From: Thermoplasmatota archaeon
Lineage (GTDB): Archaea; Thermoplasmatota; Thermoplasmata; Halarchaeoplasmatales; Halarchaeoplasmataceae
NCBI GenBank assembly: GCA_018334755.1
Contig: JAGXLI010000005.1
Span: 1-59,307 of the forward strand
DNA: 59,307 bases
Direction: 5' to 3'
This document shows, piece after piece, positions 16,009-23,118 of the stretch. Each line of letters begins with the position of its first letter. Position 1 is the stretch's first letter. The position numbers were made by a program, and so were the translations under genes. The notes beneath the pieces are model-generated. The model was not told the origin of the DNA and did no database searches. It saw nothing but the letters and a program-made list of their open reading frames with translations.

Positions 16009-16859
16009 CTCAACCTCTCCTTCAGATCTTTTAAGTACTGGAGAGCCTTCTCTCTTTCATCTTCCCCCAGTTGGTGAGGGCTATATCTGGCCTCTTCGAA
16101 TAGAAAAGTTATCTTCGATATCAACTTTTCTGGTGCGGAAATCTTTGTTACAGTCTCGTCTTTAAATTCCCGAGGTGTCATGAATTCAGCGTTCTTCACT
16201 CCACTTTTTTCTAAGATGTCACTCATCTCTTTGTAGCATCGTATGATGGTGGTCCGCACGTCTAGGCCCTCATCCAGTTCAAGTATAGCCTTATCAAGGG
16301 TCGAAGATATGGACCTCTCGATCTCTTCTTCACTTTCTTCCTCCTCAGCTAACTCCTTCGTTTTGAAGTGATCGATACCTGTCCCTTTTTTCTCCCGTCT
16401 CTCTTTCAAAAGTGAGGTATATACCAAAGAAAGAAAAAGTAGCCCGCTCAGAGTTATGATCAGAACAAATCCTATATCGATAAGGTAGGAGAAGTAAGGC
16501 CCTCCTTCCGGTAAATAGATCTCAAGCCCGATGGTAGATCCAAGTTTCGGTATGGTATAAAAGACGAGAAAAACGGCTCCCAAAAACGCGAATATCCAGA
16601 ATCCTAGGAGAAGAAAGAGAACCAATAGTGACCCTTTCTTTTTGCCATAGACGAACCATAGGAAGAATAGGTATCCTAAAGCCACCATGATCAAGAGCCC
16701 GGAGGCGAACAGAAAGACATATCCTCTAAGTTCAGATATGAATGGATCCTGGATACCTTCAGAGAGGGTGAGATCCATCAAGTTCCCTATAAACCAAGAA
16801 GATATCAGTACCACTAGAACTGATAATACACCGATCTCCCTCAACTTCAGCTTCGGCAT
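16005..16859 (-). CDS. DUF4129-type membrane protein
   Basis: The 284-residue protein has four hydrophobic helices in the first half (about 10-30, 45-70, 78-105, 125-150). The C-terminal soluble half has the pattern of DUF4129: a helix with TTIIRCYKEMSDILEKSG, then FMTPREFKDE and FEEARYSPHQLGEDEREKAL. In other genomes this domain is encoded with DUF58, MoxR and transglutaminase genes. It is the first gene of a four-gene coupled operon, divergent from alaS. The membrane transglutaminase at 33055 may be its functional partner. Confidence 0.77.
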   Translation of the reverse strand: MPKLKLREIGVLSVLVVLISSWFIGNLMDLTLSEGIQDPFISELRGYVFLFASGLLIMVALGYLFFLWFVYGKKKGSLLVLFLLLGFWIFAFLGAVFLVFYTIPKLGSTIGLEIYLPEGGPYFSYLIDIGFVLIITLSGLLFLSLVYTSLLKERREKKGTGIDHFKTKELAEEEESEEEIERSISSTLDKAILELDEGLDVRTTIIRCYKEMSDILEKSGVKNAEFMTPREFKDETVTKISAPEKLISKITFLFEEARYSPHQLGEDEREKALQYLKDLKERLR

Positions 16860-16931
16860 CGATACATTTCATTTATGAGAGAGTATTAGATATTTTCCAT
16901 CTTACACCTAAAGGGTATCACGGCCGAACAT

Positions 16932-16940
16932 TTTATTTAT
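16932..16940 (+). promoter_or_regulatory. TATA box of alaS
   Basis: TTTATTTAT lies about 28 bases before ATG 16965. The spacing predicts a leaderless alaS mRNA starting at that ATG and makes the earlier in-frame TTG at 16947 unlikely. Confidence 0.6.
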
Positions 16941-16964
16941 CTCGATTTGAATCGATTAGATATC

Positions 16965-19718
16965 ATGTTCGAAGAAGAGTACCGGTTAAACTACTTTGAA
17001 AAAGAAGGTTTCACGAGAAAAAAGTGTCAGGAATGCGGCTCTTATTTCTGGACCTTGGATGAAGATATGGAGACCTGTCAGGACGCGCCCTGTATCGAGT
17101 TCGACTTCATAGGAAACCCACCTTCAGATAGAACACTCTCGGTAAAAGAGATGCGCCAATTTTTCCTAAATTTTTTTGTTGAAAGGGAACATACCAAGGT
17201 GGATAGATATCCTGTAGTGGCCAGGTGGAGGGATGATGTTCTTCTCGTTCACGCCAGTATATATGACTTTCAACCTCATGTCACCTCGGGTCTGGTCGAA
17301 CCGCCGGCAAATCCCTTAGCAGTCTCTCAGACCTGCGTGAGACTGCCAGATGTGGACGAAGTCGGCAGAACCGGAAAGCATCAAACAGCTTTCGAGATGC
17401 TGGGACATCATTCGTTCAACTCTTCCGAAGATCCAGTTTACTGGAAGGAAGAAACCGTGAAGTACTGTCACGAGATGTTGAAAGAGATGGGCATCTCCGA
17501 AGACCTAATAGCGTACAAAGAATACCCCTGGATAGGAGGAGGGAACGCCGGACCCGCATTAGAAGTGAATATACAGGGTCTAGAAGTGGCAACGCTGGTC
17601 TTCATGAACATGGAAAAAGATCCCCAGGGTGATGTAGACCTGGACGGCGATCTCTATTCCCCTCTAGACCTAAACGTGGTCGATACCGGTTACGGTCTAG
17701 AGAGACTCGCGTGGATCACCGAAGGATCGCCCACGATCTACGACTCCGTATATCCCCAGATGGTCAAGACCATCATAAGCAGTTTGGATATGGAACATCC
17801 TCTCGAAGATGAAAGTTACAAGAAGATGCTGGAGGAGTACACCAATCTAGCCGGGACCTCGGACCGGGATTTCGAGGACGAAGAACTGATGGACGAACTC
17901 ATGGATAGGATATCCGGATACGATGTAGAAATGGAGAGAGAGGAGATAGTCGAAAAGCTGTCAGAGCTGAGATCTGTTTATATCTTAGCAGATCATAGTT
18001 ATGCCATCGCACTGATGCTCTCCGACGGCGTCGTGCCTTCAAATGTAGAAGAAGGTTATCTCGCGAGGATGATGATAAGACGGGCATTAAGACAGATAGA
18101 TAACCTGGGGCGAAATCACTCTCTTTCCTCACTGGTCGAAAAGCAGATGGATATCCATTCCGACATAATCGACCAGGATAAGAAAGAACTGGTCTTCGAT
18201 ATGTTGGAGAACGAGATAGATAAGTACTATTCTACCCTTGAAAAAGGTAAGAGGATGGTCAAGAGAGAACTGAAAGAATTAGAAGAGGGCGAGCAATTAT
18301 CCATAGATGAACTGATAGAGTTCTATGACACCCACGGGATACATCCAACGATCGTTAAAGATATCGCTGGTGATTTTGACGTCGATATAGAGATCCCGGA
18401 AAATTTCAACGCCATATTGGCGGAGCGCCATGAAACAGTTGAAAAGGAGGGACAGAAAGAGGAGGAAACAAAAGAAACGTACGACTTACCGGATACAGAA
18501 CCCCTTTACTATGACAATCCCACGGCTAAGACATTTGAAGGCGTCGTTCTCCACTCGGAAGATGATGAGGTCATACTAGATCAAACTTTATTTTATCCAG
18601 AAGGTGGGGGCCAGCCGTCTGACCACGGTCATCTGCTAACTGAAGAGGAGAGCTTTCCCGTAAAACACGTCCGGAAAGAGAACGGGATCATAATCCATGA
18701 GATCGAAGGTGAGATCCCAGAGGGGGAAGTCGTGGAGGGGAAAATAGACTGGAAGAGAAGGATGGCTCTGACCAGGCATCACACCGCCACCCACATAATA
18801 ATGAGCGCCGCTAGAGACCTGCTGGGCGATCACATCTGGCAGAGAGGGGCTCAAAAGGGTGTTGAGAGCGCGCGTTTAGACCTCTCCCATTACAAAAGGA
18901 TCAGTAGAGAGGAGATAAAAGAGATAGAAAGACGCGCCAACGAAATTGTTCTAGAGGATATCCCGGTGGAGAAGGAAGAACTGACCCGGGACGAAGCCGA
19001 AAAGAGGTTCGGATTCGAACTGTATCAGGGAGGTGTCCCCCAGAGCGACGTGATAAGGGTCGTTCATATCTCCGATGTTCAGGATTACGACGCTCAAGCC
19101 TGTGGAGGAACTCATGTTGAAAGGACTTCTGAAGTGGGCGCGATAAAGATCTTGAATACACAGAGGATCCAGGACGGCGTCGAGAGATTGACCTACTCGG
19201 CCGGATTGGCCACTGTTGAAAAAGTCCAGCATCAGGAGGATCTTTTGTTAGATACGGCTTCAAAATTCAGTGTAGATACCGAAAAACTTCCAGATACGGC
19301 GGAGAGGTTCTTCAACGAGTGGAAGGAGCGCGGTAAGGAACTGGAAAAGTTGAAGAAGTACAAATCCATAGCTATAGCCGAAGAACTGGTACCTGGAGAG
19401 GAAGAAAAAGGTGTCGAGTTCATAGTAGATACTGTAAACATGGAAACGAAAGAGATGATATCAACTGCCGAGAGACTGACCTCGGAAGAGGATCGGGTCG
19501 TCCTCTTGGCCTCGGAAGGAGAAAAGGTGCAGCTGGTTTTCTCGAGGAGTGATGATCTCAACGTGGATATGTCGGAGGTACTTAGAGAAGCCGCCAAAGA
19601 GATAAATGGCGGCGGTGGAGGTTCGCCTAAAACCGCTCAGGGCGGTGGAAGTAAAGCCGAAGGGAGAGATAACGCGCTGGAGAGAGCTAAGAGCCTTGTG
19701 ATAGAAAAATTGGATTGA
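16965..19718 (+). CDS. alaS: Alanyl-tRNA synthetase, archaeal type
   Basis: The 917-residue enzyme charges tRNA-Ala. The N-terminal archaeal zinc-like region has KCQECGSYFWT and CQDAPC. The class II catalytic core follows with RWRDDVLLVHASI, TCVRLPDVDEVGRTGKHQ and MLGHHSFN, and GYGLERLAW is motif 3. The editing domain has RHHTATHI and the CGGTHVERTSE metal site. The C-terminal domain ends in a Gly-rich GGGGGSPKTAQGGG and is the dimer and tRNA-elbow part. Length fits archaeal AlaS. A tRNA-Ala with the G3:U70 pair lies 1.7 kb downstream. Confidence 0.97.
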   Translation: MFEEEYRLNYFEKEGFTRKKCQECGSYFWTLDEDMETCQDAPCIEFDFIGNPPSDRTLSVKEMRQFFLNFFVEREHTKVDRYPVVARWRDDVLLVHASIYDFQPHVTSGLVEPPANPLAVSQTCVRLPDVDEVGRTGKHQTAFEMLGHHSFNSSEDPVYWKEETVKYCHEMLKEMGISEDLIAYKEYPWIGGGNAGPALEVNIQGLEVATLVFMNMEKDPQGDVDLDGDLYSPLDLNVVDTGYGLERLAWITEGSPTIYDSVYPQMVKTIISSLDMEHPLEDESYKKMLEEYTNLAGTSDRDFEDEELMDELMDRISGYDVEMEREEIVEKLSELRSVYILADHSYAIALMLSDGVVPSNVEEGYLARMMIRRALRQIDNLGRNHSLSSLVEKQMDIHSDIIDQDKKELVFDMLENEIDKYYSTLEKGKRMVKRELKELEEGEQLSIDELIEFYDTHGIHPTIVKDIAGDFDVDIEIPENFNAILAERHETVEKEGQKEEETKETYDLPDTEPLYYDNPTAKTFEGVVLHSEDDEVILDQTLFYPEGGGQPSDHGHLLTEEESFPVKHVRKENGIIIHEIEGEIPEGEVVEGKIDWKRRMALTRHHTATHIIMSAARDLLGDHIWQRGAQKGVESARLDLSHYKRISREEIKEIERRANEIVLEDIPVEKEELTRDEAEKRFGFELYQGGVPQSDVIRVVHISDVQDYDAQACGGTHVERTSEVGAIKILNTQRIQDGVERLTYSAGLATVEKVQHQEDLLLDTASKFSVDTEKLPDTAERFFNEWKERGKELEKLKKYKSIAIAEELVPGEEEKGVEFIVDTVNMETKEMISTAERLTSEEDRVVLLASEGEKVQLVFSRSDDLNVDMSEVLREAAKEINGGGGGSPKTAQGGGSKAEGRDNALERAKSLVIEKLD

Positions 19719-19759
19719 ACGGGAAAAAGATTATAATCACTTCAAGAACATTAGGGTGT

Positions 19760-21208
19760 ATGGGAGAAAATAGTGATTTGATAATACTCCAGATGAACGA
19801 CAGCCACGGTTATCTGGAGAAGCATCATGAATATTTCTGGAAAGATGGAAAACAGGAGTATAAAGAAGTCGGTGGATATGGGAGGATAACGACATATTTT
19901 GAAGAGGTTAGAGAAGAAAATCCTGATTCCGTTATATCCCTTGATAACGGAGATACGATCCATGGAACGTATCCAGTGGTTCAGAGTAAGGGGAACGTCA
20001 TGAAACCCATATTGAACAGGATGGGGTTCGACGCGTGGACCGCTCACTGGGATTTCGCCTATGGACCCGAACATCTGATAGATTATGCAGAGGATCTCGA
20101 GTATCCTCTTCTAGCGATAAATTGTTATCATGAGGAAAACGAAGAACTAGTTTTCGATCCCTACCGGGTTGTAAATAAAAATGGAATCAAAGTGGGGGTC
20201 ATCGGCATCGCAAATACCATCGTGGATGAAACGATGCCCGACCATTTCAGTGAAGGAGTTTATTTGACACTTGGAGATGAAGAGCTGCCCGGATATGTAC
20301 AAGAATTGAAGGAAGAAAAGAATGTCGATCTGATAGTAGTTCTAGCTCATCTTGGTTATCCGCAGGAGGTAAAATTGGCCAAAGAAGTAGAGGGTATCGA
20401 TGTCTTAATCAGCGGACATACCCACAACAGACTCTACGAACCCGTGAAAGTGAATGATACACTGATGATCCAATCTGGATGTCATGGGTCCTTCATAGGG
20501 AGATTGGATTTGAAGGTAGAAAATGAAAGTGTAAAGGCCTATGACCACGAACTCGTCAAGATCGATGGATCGATGAAACCAGATGAAGAAGTTCAGCGGC
20601 TGGTAGATAAAGCGACCGAGCCGCATAGAGAGATGCTTAACCAGGTAGTAGGTGAAACAAAAATAGGGTTAGCTAGAGACAGAGCGATGGAAACGACCAT
20701 GGACAATCTTCTGCTGAAAGCTTTGATCGAGGCCAGTGGAGCGGAGATGGCTTTTTCGAACGGTTGGCGTTATGGTTCTCCAGTACCACCGGGAGAGATA
20801 AGCATGGAAGACCTGTGGAACATCATACCGACGAACCCTCCTGTTTCGATCTGTAAAATCAGGGGGCAGGAACTCTGGGATATGATGGAAGAGAACTTAC
20901 AGAACACGTTTGCCAGGGACCCGTATGATCAGAAAGGTGGTTATGTAAAAAGATGCTATGGTATAAACGTGTATTTCAAAGTTGAAAACGCTGAAGATAC
21001 CAGGATCCATGAGTTCTTCGTGGGCGATGAGAGGTTGGATAAAGATAAGGTCTATGAAGCCTGTTTTGTCACAACCCAGGGGATACCGGCCGAGTACGGA
21101 CACGATAGAAAGGATCTAGATATAAAGGCGGTAGAGGCCTTGAAGAAGTATATAGAAAAAAGAGAAGTAGTTGAACCCGCGATAAAAGGTTCGATAGTGC
21201 CAATATAG
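19760..21208 (+). CDS. SoxB/UshA-like metallophosphoesterase, no signal peptide
   Basis: The 482-residue protein has an N-terminal calcineurin-type metal domain and a C-terminal 5'-nucleotidase domain. Metal motifs are LQMNDSHGYL, SLDNGDTIHGT, WTAHWDFAYGP, VVLAHLGYP and SGHTHNR. The C-terminal part has FSNGWRYGSPVPPGEI and the IIPTNPPV region. The WTAHWDFAYGP block looks more like SoxB, the thiosulfohydrolase, than like ordinary 5'-nucleotidases. No signal peptide is visible from the ATG at 19760 (GGGTGT just before) or from the earlier start 19715, so it is probably cytoplasmic. The substrate could be a nucleotide or a sulfur compound. Confidence 0.78.
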   Translation: MGENSDLIILQMNDSHGYLEKHHEYFWKDGKQEYKEVGGYGRITTYFEEVREENPDSVISLDNGDTIHGTYPVVQSKGNVMKPILNRMGFDAWTAHWDFAYGPEHLIDYAEDLEYPLLAINCYHEENEELVFDPYRVVNKNGIKVGVIGIANTIVDETMPDHFSEGVYLTLGDEELPGYVQELKEEKNVDLIVVLAHLGYPQEVKLAKEVEGIDVLISGHTHNRLYEPVKVNDTLMIQSGCHGSFIGRLDLKVENESVKAYDHELVKIDGSMKPDEEVQRLVDKATEPHREMLNQVVGETKIGLARDRAMETTMDNLLLKALIEASGAEMAFSNGWRYGSPVPPGEISMEDLWNIIPTNPPVSICKIRGQELWDMMEENLQNTFARDPYDQKGGYVKRCYGINVYFKVENAEDTRIHEFFVGDERLDKDKVYEACFVTTQGIPAEYGHDRKDLDIKAVEALKKYIEKREVVEPAIKGSIVPI

Positions 21209-21215
21209 TAAAAAG

Positions 21216-21383
21216 TGGACCTGTCACAATCAAAGATCCTAACTTACCACTTTTCAAAGAAAAGTGGACTCTAAAGAATACTCACGCATTCTCTATGCCC
21301 ACTAAAATCGAAGATTTATTAGTGGACCCAATCAGAATGCTAACATTCTGAGGGGCCAAGGAAAATTAAAATTTTCCTAATGG
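21216..21383 (-). repeat. Hairpin array repeating the 3' end of tRNA-Ala
   Basis: The plus-strand motif TGGAC(C/T), complement of the tRNA-Ala 3' end, occurs at 21216, 21265, 21323 and at the tRNA itself (21381), a spacing of 49, 58 and 58 bases. Hairpins separate the copies: 21247-21267 (8-bp stem CCACTTTT), 21275-21292 (AGAAT), 21302-21322 (imperfect), 21333-21350 (7-bp stem CAGAATG) and 21356-21383 (GGAAAAT plus CCA/TGG). Stems 21247-21267 and 21356-21383 use bases of a tRNA-end copy; the latter includes the discriminator and final bases of the real tRNA. The whole 21209-21380 gap is filled by this array. Confidence 0.82.
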
Positions 21384-21480
21384 ACCAGAGGGGATTTGAA
21401 CCCCTGGCCTCCACCATTCCGGCCGTGGCGTAAAAACCACAGATGCCAAGGTGGCGATCTGCCAACTGATCTACTGGCCC
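21381..21480 (-). tRNA. tRNA-Ala (GGC) with a 27-base intron
   Basis: Minus strand, starting at 21480 with GGGCCAG paired with CTGGTCC and discriminator A at 21381; CCA is not encoded. The third pair is G3:U70, the identity element for alanine. The D arm is GATCAGTTGGCAGATC and the T arm AGGGG-TTCAAAT-CCCCT. The anticodon stem is CCACC/GGTGG with anticodon GGC at 21445-21447. A 27-base insert (21417-21443) lies between bases 37 and 38, forms its own GTGG/CCAC hairpin and ends in GAA. Without it the tRNA has 73 bases. Confidence 0.93.
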
Positions 21481-21547
21481 AAAACGAGTAACCATGAGTT
21501 TTGGGGCATAGAGCATAGGAAACTACTTCCTACAAATCTACTGGCCC
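21479..21547 (-). repeat. Hairpin unit repeating the 5' end of tRNA-Ala
   Basis: Upstream of tRNA-Ala, 21536-21547 is an exact 12-base copy of the tRNA start (21469-21480), shifted by 67 bases. Next to the tRNA is a 7-bp hairpin, CCAAAAC (21479-21485) with GTTTTGG (21498-21504), which uses the first two bases of the tRNA. The rest, about 21503-21547, folds as one extended stem: GGGCCAGTAGA pairs with TCTATGCCCC with one mismatch and one bulge, closed by a TAGGAA/TTCCTA hairpin at 21516-21532. The layout matches the units beside tRNA-Glu and tRNA-Leu. Confidence 0.8.
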
Positions 21548-21627
21548 ATATGACGTCAAAACGATAGCTCGAAGTCACATAAAAAGGTTATGTAAGCGGG
21601 AAGAGATTAAGGAAAACGGAAGTAAAG

Positions 21628-21637
21628 TTTAAATAAA
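21628..21637 (+). promoter_or_regulatory. TATA box of the SAMP/MoaD gene
   Basis: TTTAAATAAA is centred about 27 bases before ATG 21660, predicting a leaderless transcript. Confidence 0.6.
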
Positions 21638-21659
21638 GTCGAGCAGGGATTAGGATAAG

Positions 21660-21917
21660 ATGTCAGAAGAGATAGAGATTATAGTGAAATTTTTTGCGAT
21701 GGCCCGACAGGCGGTGGGCAAGAAAAAGATGGATATGCAGATCGATGAAGATACGAAAGCCGGGGAATTAGTTGATCAAGTGACCGAGGAATATCCAGAA
21801 TTGGAAGACATCAAGAGTTCATTGATAATCTCCGTGAACAAAAATCGAGTCGATGAAGAGCACGTATTGAGTGAAGGAGACGAAGTGGCGATAATGCCTC
21901 CTGTAGCCGGAGGTTAG
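21660..21917 (+). CDS. MoaD/ThiS/SAMP-type ubiquitin-like protein
   Basis: The 85-residue beta-grasp protein ends in VAGG, the diglycine needed for adenylation by an E1-like enzyme. MoaD proteins give sulfur to molybdopterin; archaeal SAMPs do that, thiolate tRNA and tag proteins. VKFFAMARQAVGKKK and VNKNRVDEEHVLSEGDEVAIMPP are typical of MoaD relatives. No E1, MoaE or molybdenum gene is near, so which of these roles it has cannot be told. It has its own TATA box and is followed by a T-tract. Confidence 0.87.
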   Translation: MSEEIEIIVKFFAMARQAVGKKKMDMQIDEDTKAGELVDQVTEEYPELEDIKSSLIISVNKNRVDEEHVLSEGDEVAIMPPVAGG

Positions 21918-21930
21918 TCTCTTTTTTTTA
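21918..21930 (+). terminator. Oligo-T terminator after the SAMP gene
   Basis: TCTCTTTTTTTAT follows the stop codon at once. Archaeal RNA polymerase terminates on such U-rich tracts without a strong hairpin. Confidence 0.5.
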
Positions 21931-21963
21931 TCCGATAACTCTATTTAGCTTATTTTTGATTTG

Positions 21964-22020
21964 AGGGCTATCGGGGATAGCCCTACAGTGTTTTTAGTGC
22001 ATTTTTTTGTGAAAAAATGC
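21964..22020 (-). repeat. Two hairpins behind tRNA-Leu
   Basis: Directly at the tRNA 3' end, GCATTTTTT (21999-22007) pairs with AAAAAATGC (22012-22020), a 9-bp stem whose outer three bases are the last three of the tRNA gene. Further out, AGGGCTATC (21964-21972) pairs with GATAGCCCT (21976-21984), a perfect 9-bp stem with a three-base loop; this one can also serve as a transcription stop. The first hairpin copies the pattern seen at tRNA-Ala, where the tRNA terminus is part of the stem. Confidence 0.75.
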
Positions 22021-22130
22021 GAGGGATGGGATTTGAACCCACGGACCCCTACGGGACAGGATTTCTTATCGGACCCTTTTAGGTGTTGATCTTAAGTCCT
22101 GCGCCGTTGGCCATGCTTGGCTACCCTCGC
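22018..22130 (-). tRNA. tRNA-Leu (TAA) with a 28-base intron
   Basis: Minus strand, class II tRNA from 22130 (GCGAGGG) to 22018 (CCCTCGC plus discriminator A). The D arm is AGCCAAGCATGGCCAACGGC. The anticodon stem is CAGGA/TCCTG with anticodon TAA at 22092-22094. The long variable arm (TCCCGTAGGGG) is that of leucine tRNAs. The T arm is GTGGG-TTCAAAT-CCCAT. A 28-base insert at 22063-22090 lies between bases 37 and 38 and ends in GAA. Mature length would be 85. CCA is not encoded. Confidence 0.93.
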
Positions 22131-22250
22131 ATTTTGAATGCCAACGATAAATCGAGGGGGTATGAGGAATATTTTATTCCTCGGCTACCCTCGCTTTATG
22201 AGCGTGAGGAATTCTTTGGGCGAGTAAAGAGAAAGAACGAGCTTGTTCTT
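22129..22250 (-). repeat. Mini-tRNA-like unit and hairpins upstream of tRNA-Leu
   Basis: 22183-22194 is an exact 12-base copy of the tRNA-Leu start (22119-22130), shifted by 64 bases. It pairs with CGAGGG at 22153-22158 to form a 6-bp acceptor-like stem, closed by a perfect 7-bp hairpin GAGGAAT/ATTCCTC (22164-22182). The unit therefore looks like a tRNA reduced to an acceptor stem and one arm. Hairpins using the GC of a tRNA-end copy lie at 22129-22141 (GCATT/AATGC) and 22192-22204 (CGCT/AGCG). A further AAGAAC/GTTCTT stem is near 22231-22250. The rest of the gap to radB holds a TATA-like GATATAAATATC near 22309. Confidence 0.8.
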
Positions 22251-22395
22251 CTCCATTGCCGAACTGAAAATCTTTTGCTTCTAAATCCATCTACTCTAAA
22301 CTTGAAATGATATAAATATCTGACTATCCTAGTAGGATCTGGGAGAGTGAACTAACCACAAAACATAATACAGCCCGCTGCCTCTATCCAAACGT

Positions 22396-23067
22396 ATGAG
22401 ATTATCGACAGGATGTAACTCACTAGATTCCCTACTCGGAGGCGGGATCGAATCCGGCATTATAACTGAATTCTTTGGTAAGGGCGGGAGTGGAAAATCG
22501 AATATTTGTCTTCAGCTGGCAAAAAATATAGCTTTAAAGGACAAAAAATCCATATATATCGATACCGAGGGGGTCTCTATAGAGAGGTTAGAGCAGATTT
22601 CTGGTAAAAAATCTGAAAAAATATTGAAGAACACCCTCTTTTTCAGAGCACATTCTTTCTCAGAACAAGGCGACTTTATACAGAAGAGTTCAAAGTTGGT
22701 TTCGGAAAGTGACGGCGAGATAAGCCTCGTCATCGTGGACTGCTTCACCGTTTTTTACAGGACCCTGCTCAATAAAGAAGGGGAAGAAGATCTTTCGGCC
22801 CGTCTGGGAAGGCAGCTGATCGAACTGATGAAGATAGCGAGAAAGGAAGATATCCCCGTGGTTATTACCACGCAGGTTTACGAAAGTGATGACGGTAAGA
22901 GACCGGTAGGGGGACATATACTTTACCACAATGCCAAAACCATCACATTATTGAAAATCTTAAATTCCCATCTGCGGAAAGGGGTGCTGAAAAAACATCG
23001 ATCTCAACCCGAGGGAAAAAGCGGAAAGTTCAAGATCACGGAGAAAGGCATAGTTACACCGGGATAA
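22396..23067 (+). CDS. radB: DNA repair and recombination protein RadB
   Basis: The 223-residue RecA-superfamily ATPase is the euryarchaeal RadA paralog that assists recombination and has weak ATPase activity. It consists only of the core domain, with no N-terminal helix-hairpin-helix part. Walker A is FGKGGSGKS, Walker B is VIVDCFTVFY, and STGCNSLDSLLGGGIESGIITEF is the usual start. VVITTQVY and RPVGGHILYHNAKTI are other conserved blocks. A TATA-like GATATAAATATC lies about 85 bases upstream, giving a leader of roughly 55 bases, unlike the many leaderless genes nearby. Confidence 0.95.
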   Translation: MRLSTGCNSLDSLLGGGIESGIITEFFGKGGSGKSNICLQLAKNIALKDKKSIYIDTEGVSIERLEQISGKKSEKILKNTLFFRAHSFSEQGDFIQKSSKLVSESDGEISLVIVDCFTVFYRTLLNKEGEEDLSARLGRQLIELMKIARKEDIPVVITTQVYESDDGKRPVGGHILYHNAKTITLLKILNSHLRKGVLKKHRSQPEGKSGKFKITEKGIVTPG

Positions 23068-23118
23068 AAAATTGTTCTCGATAACATTCAAAAGGATTAA
23101 ATATCCACAGTAAATTTG

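Noticed and set aside
21210-22250. CRISPR array
   Set aside because: Repeats are spaced at 49-86 bases but are short (5-12 bases), hairpin-linked, imperfect and specific to each tRNA. No conserved repeat of 24-37 bases with unique spacers, and no cas genes.
22083-22310. Protein frame upstream of radB
   Set aside because: It starts inside tRNA-Leu and runs through hairpin repeats; chance frame.
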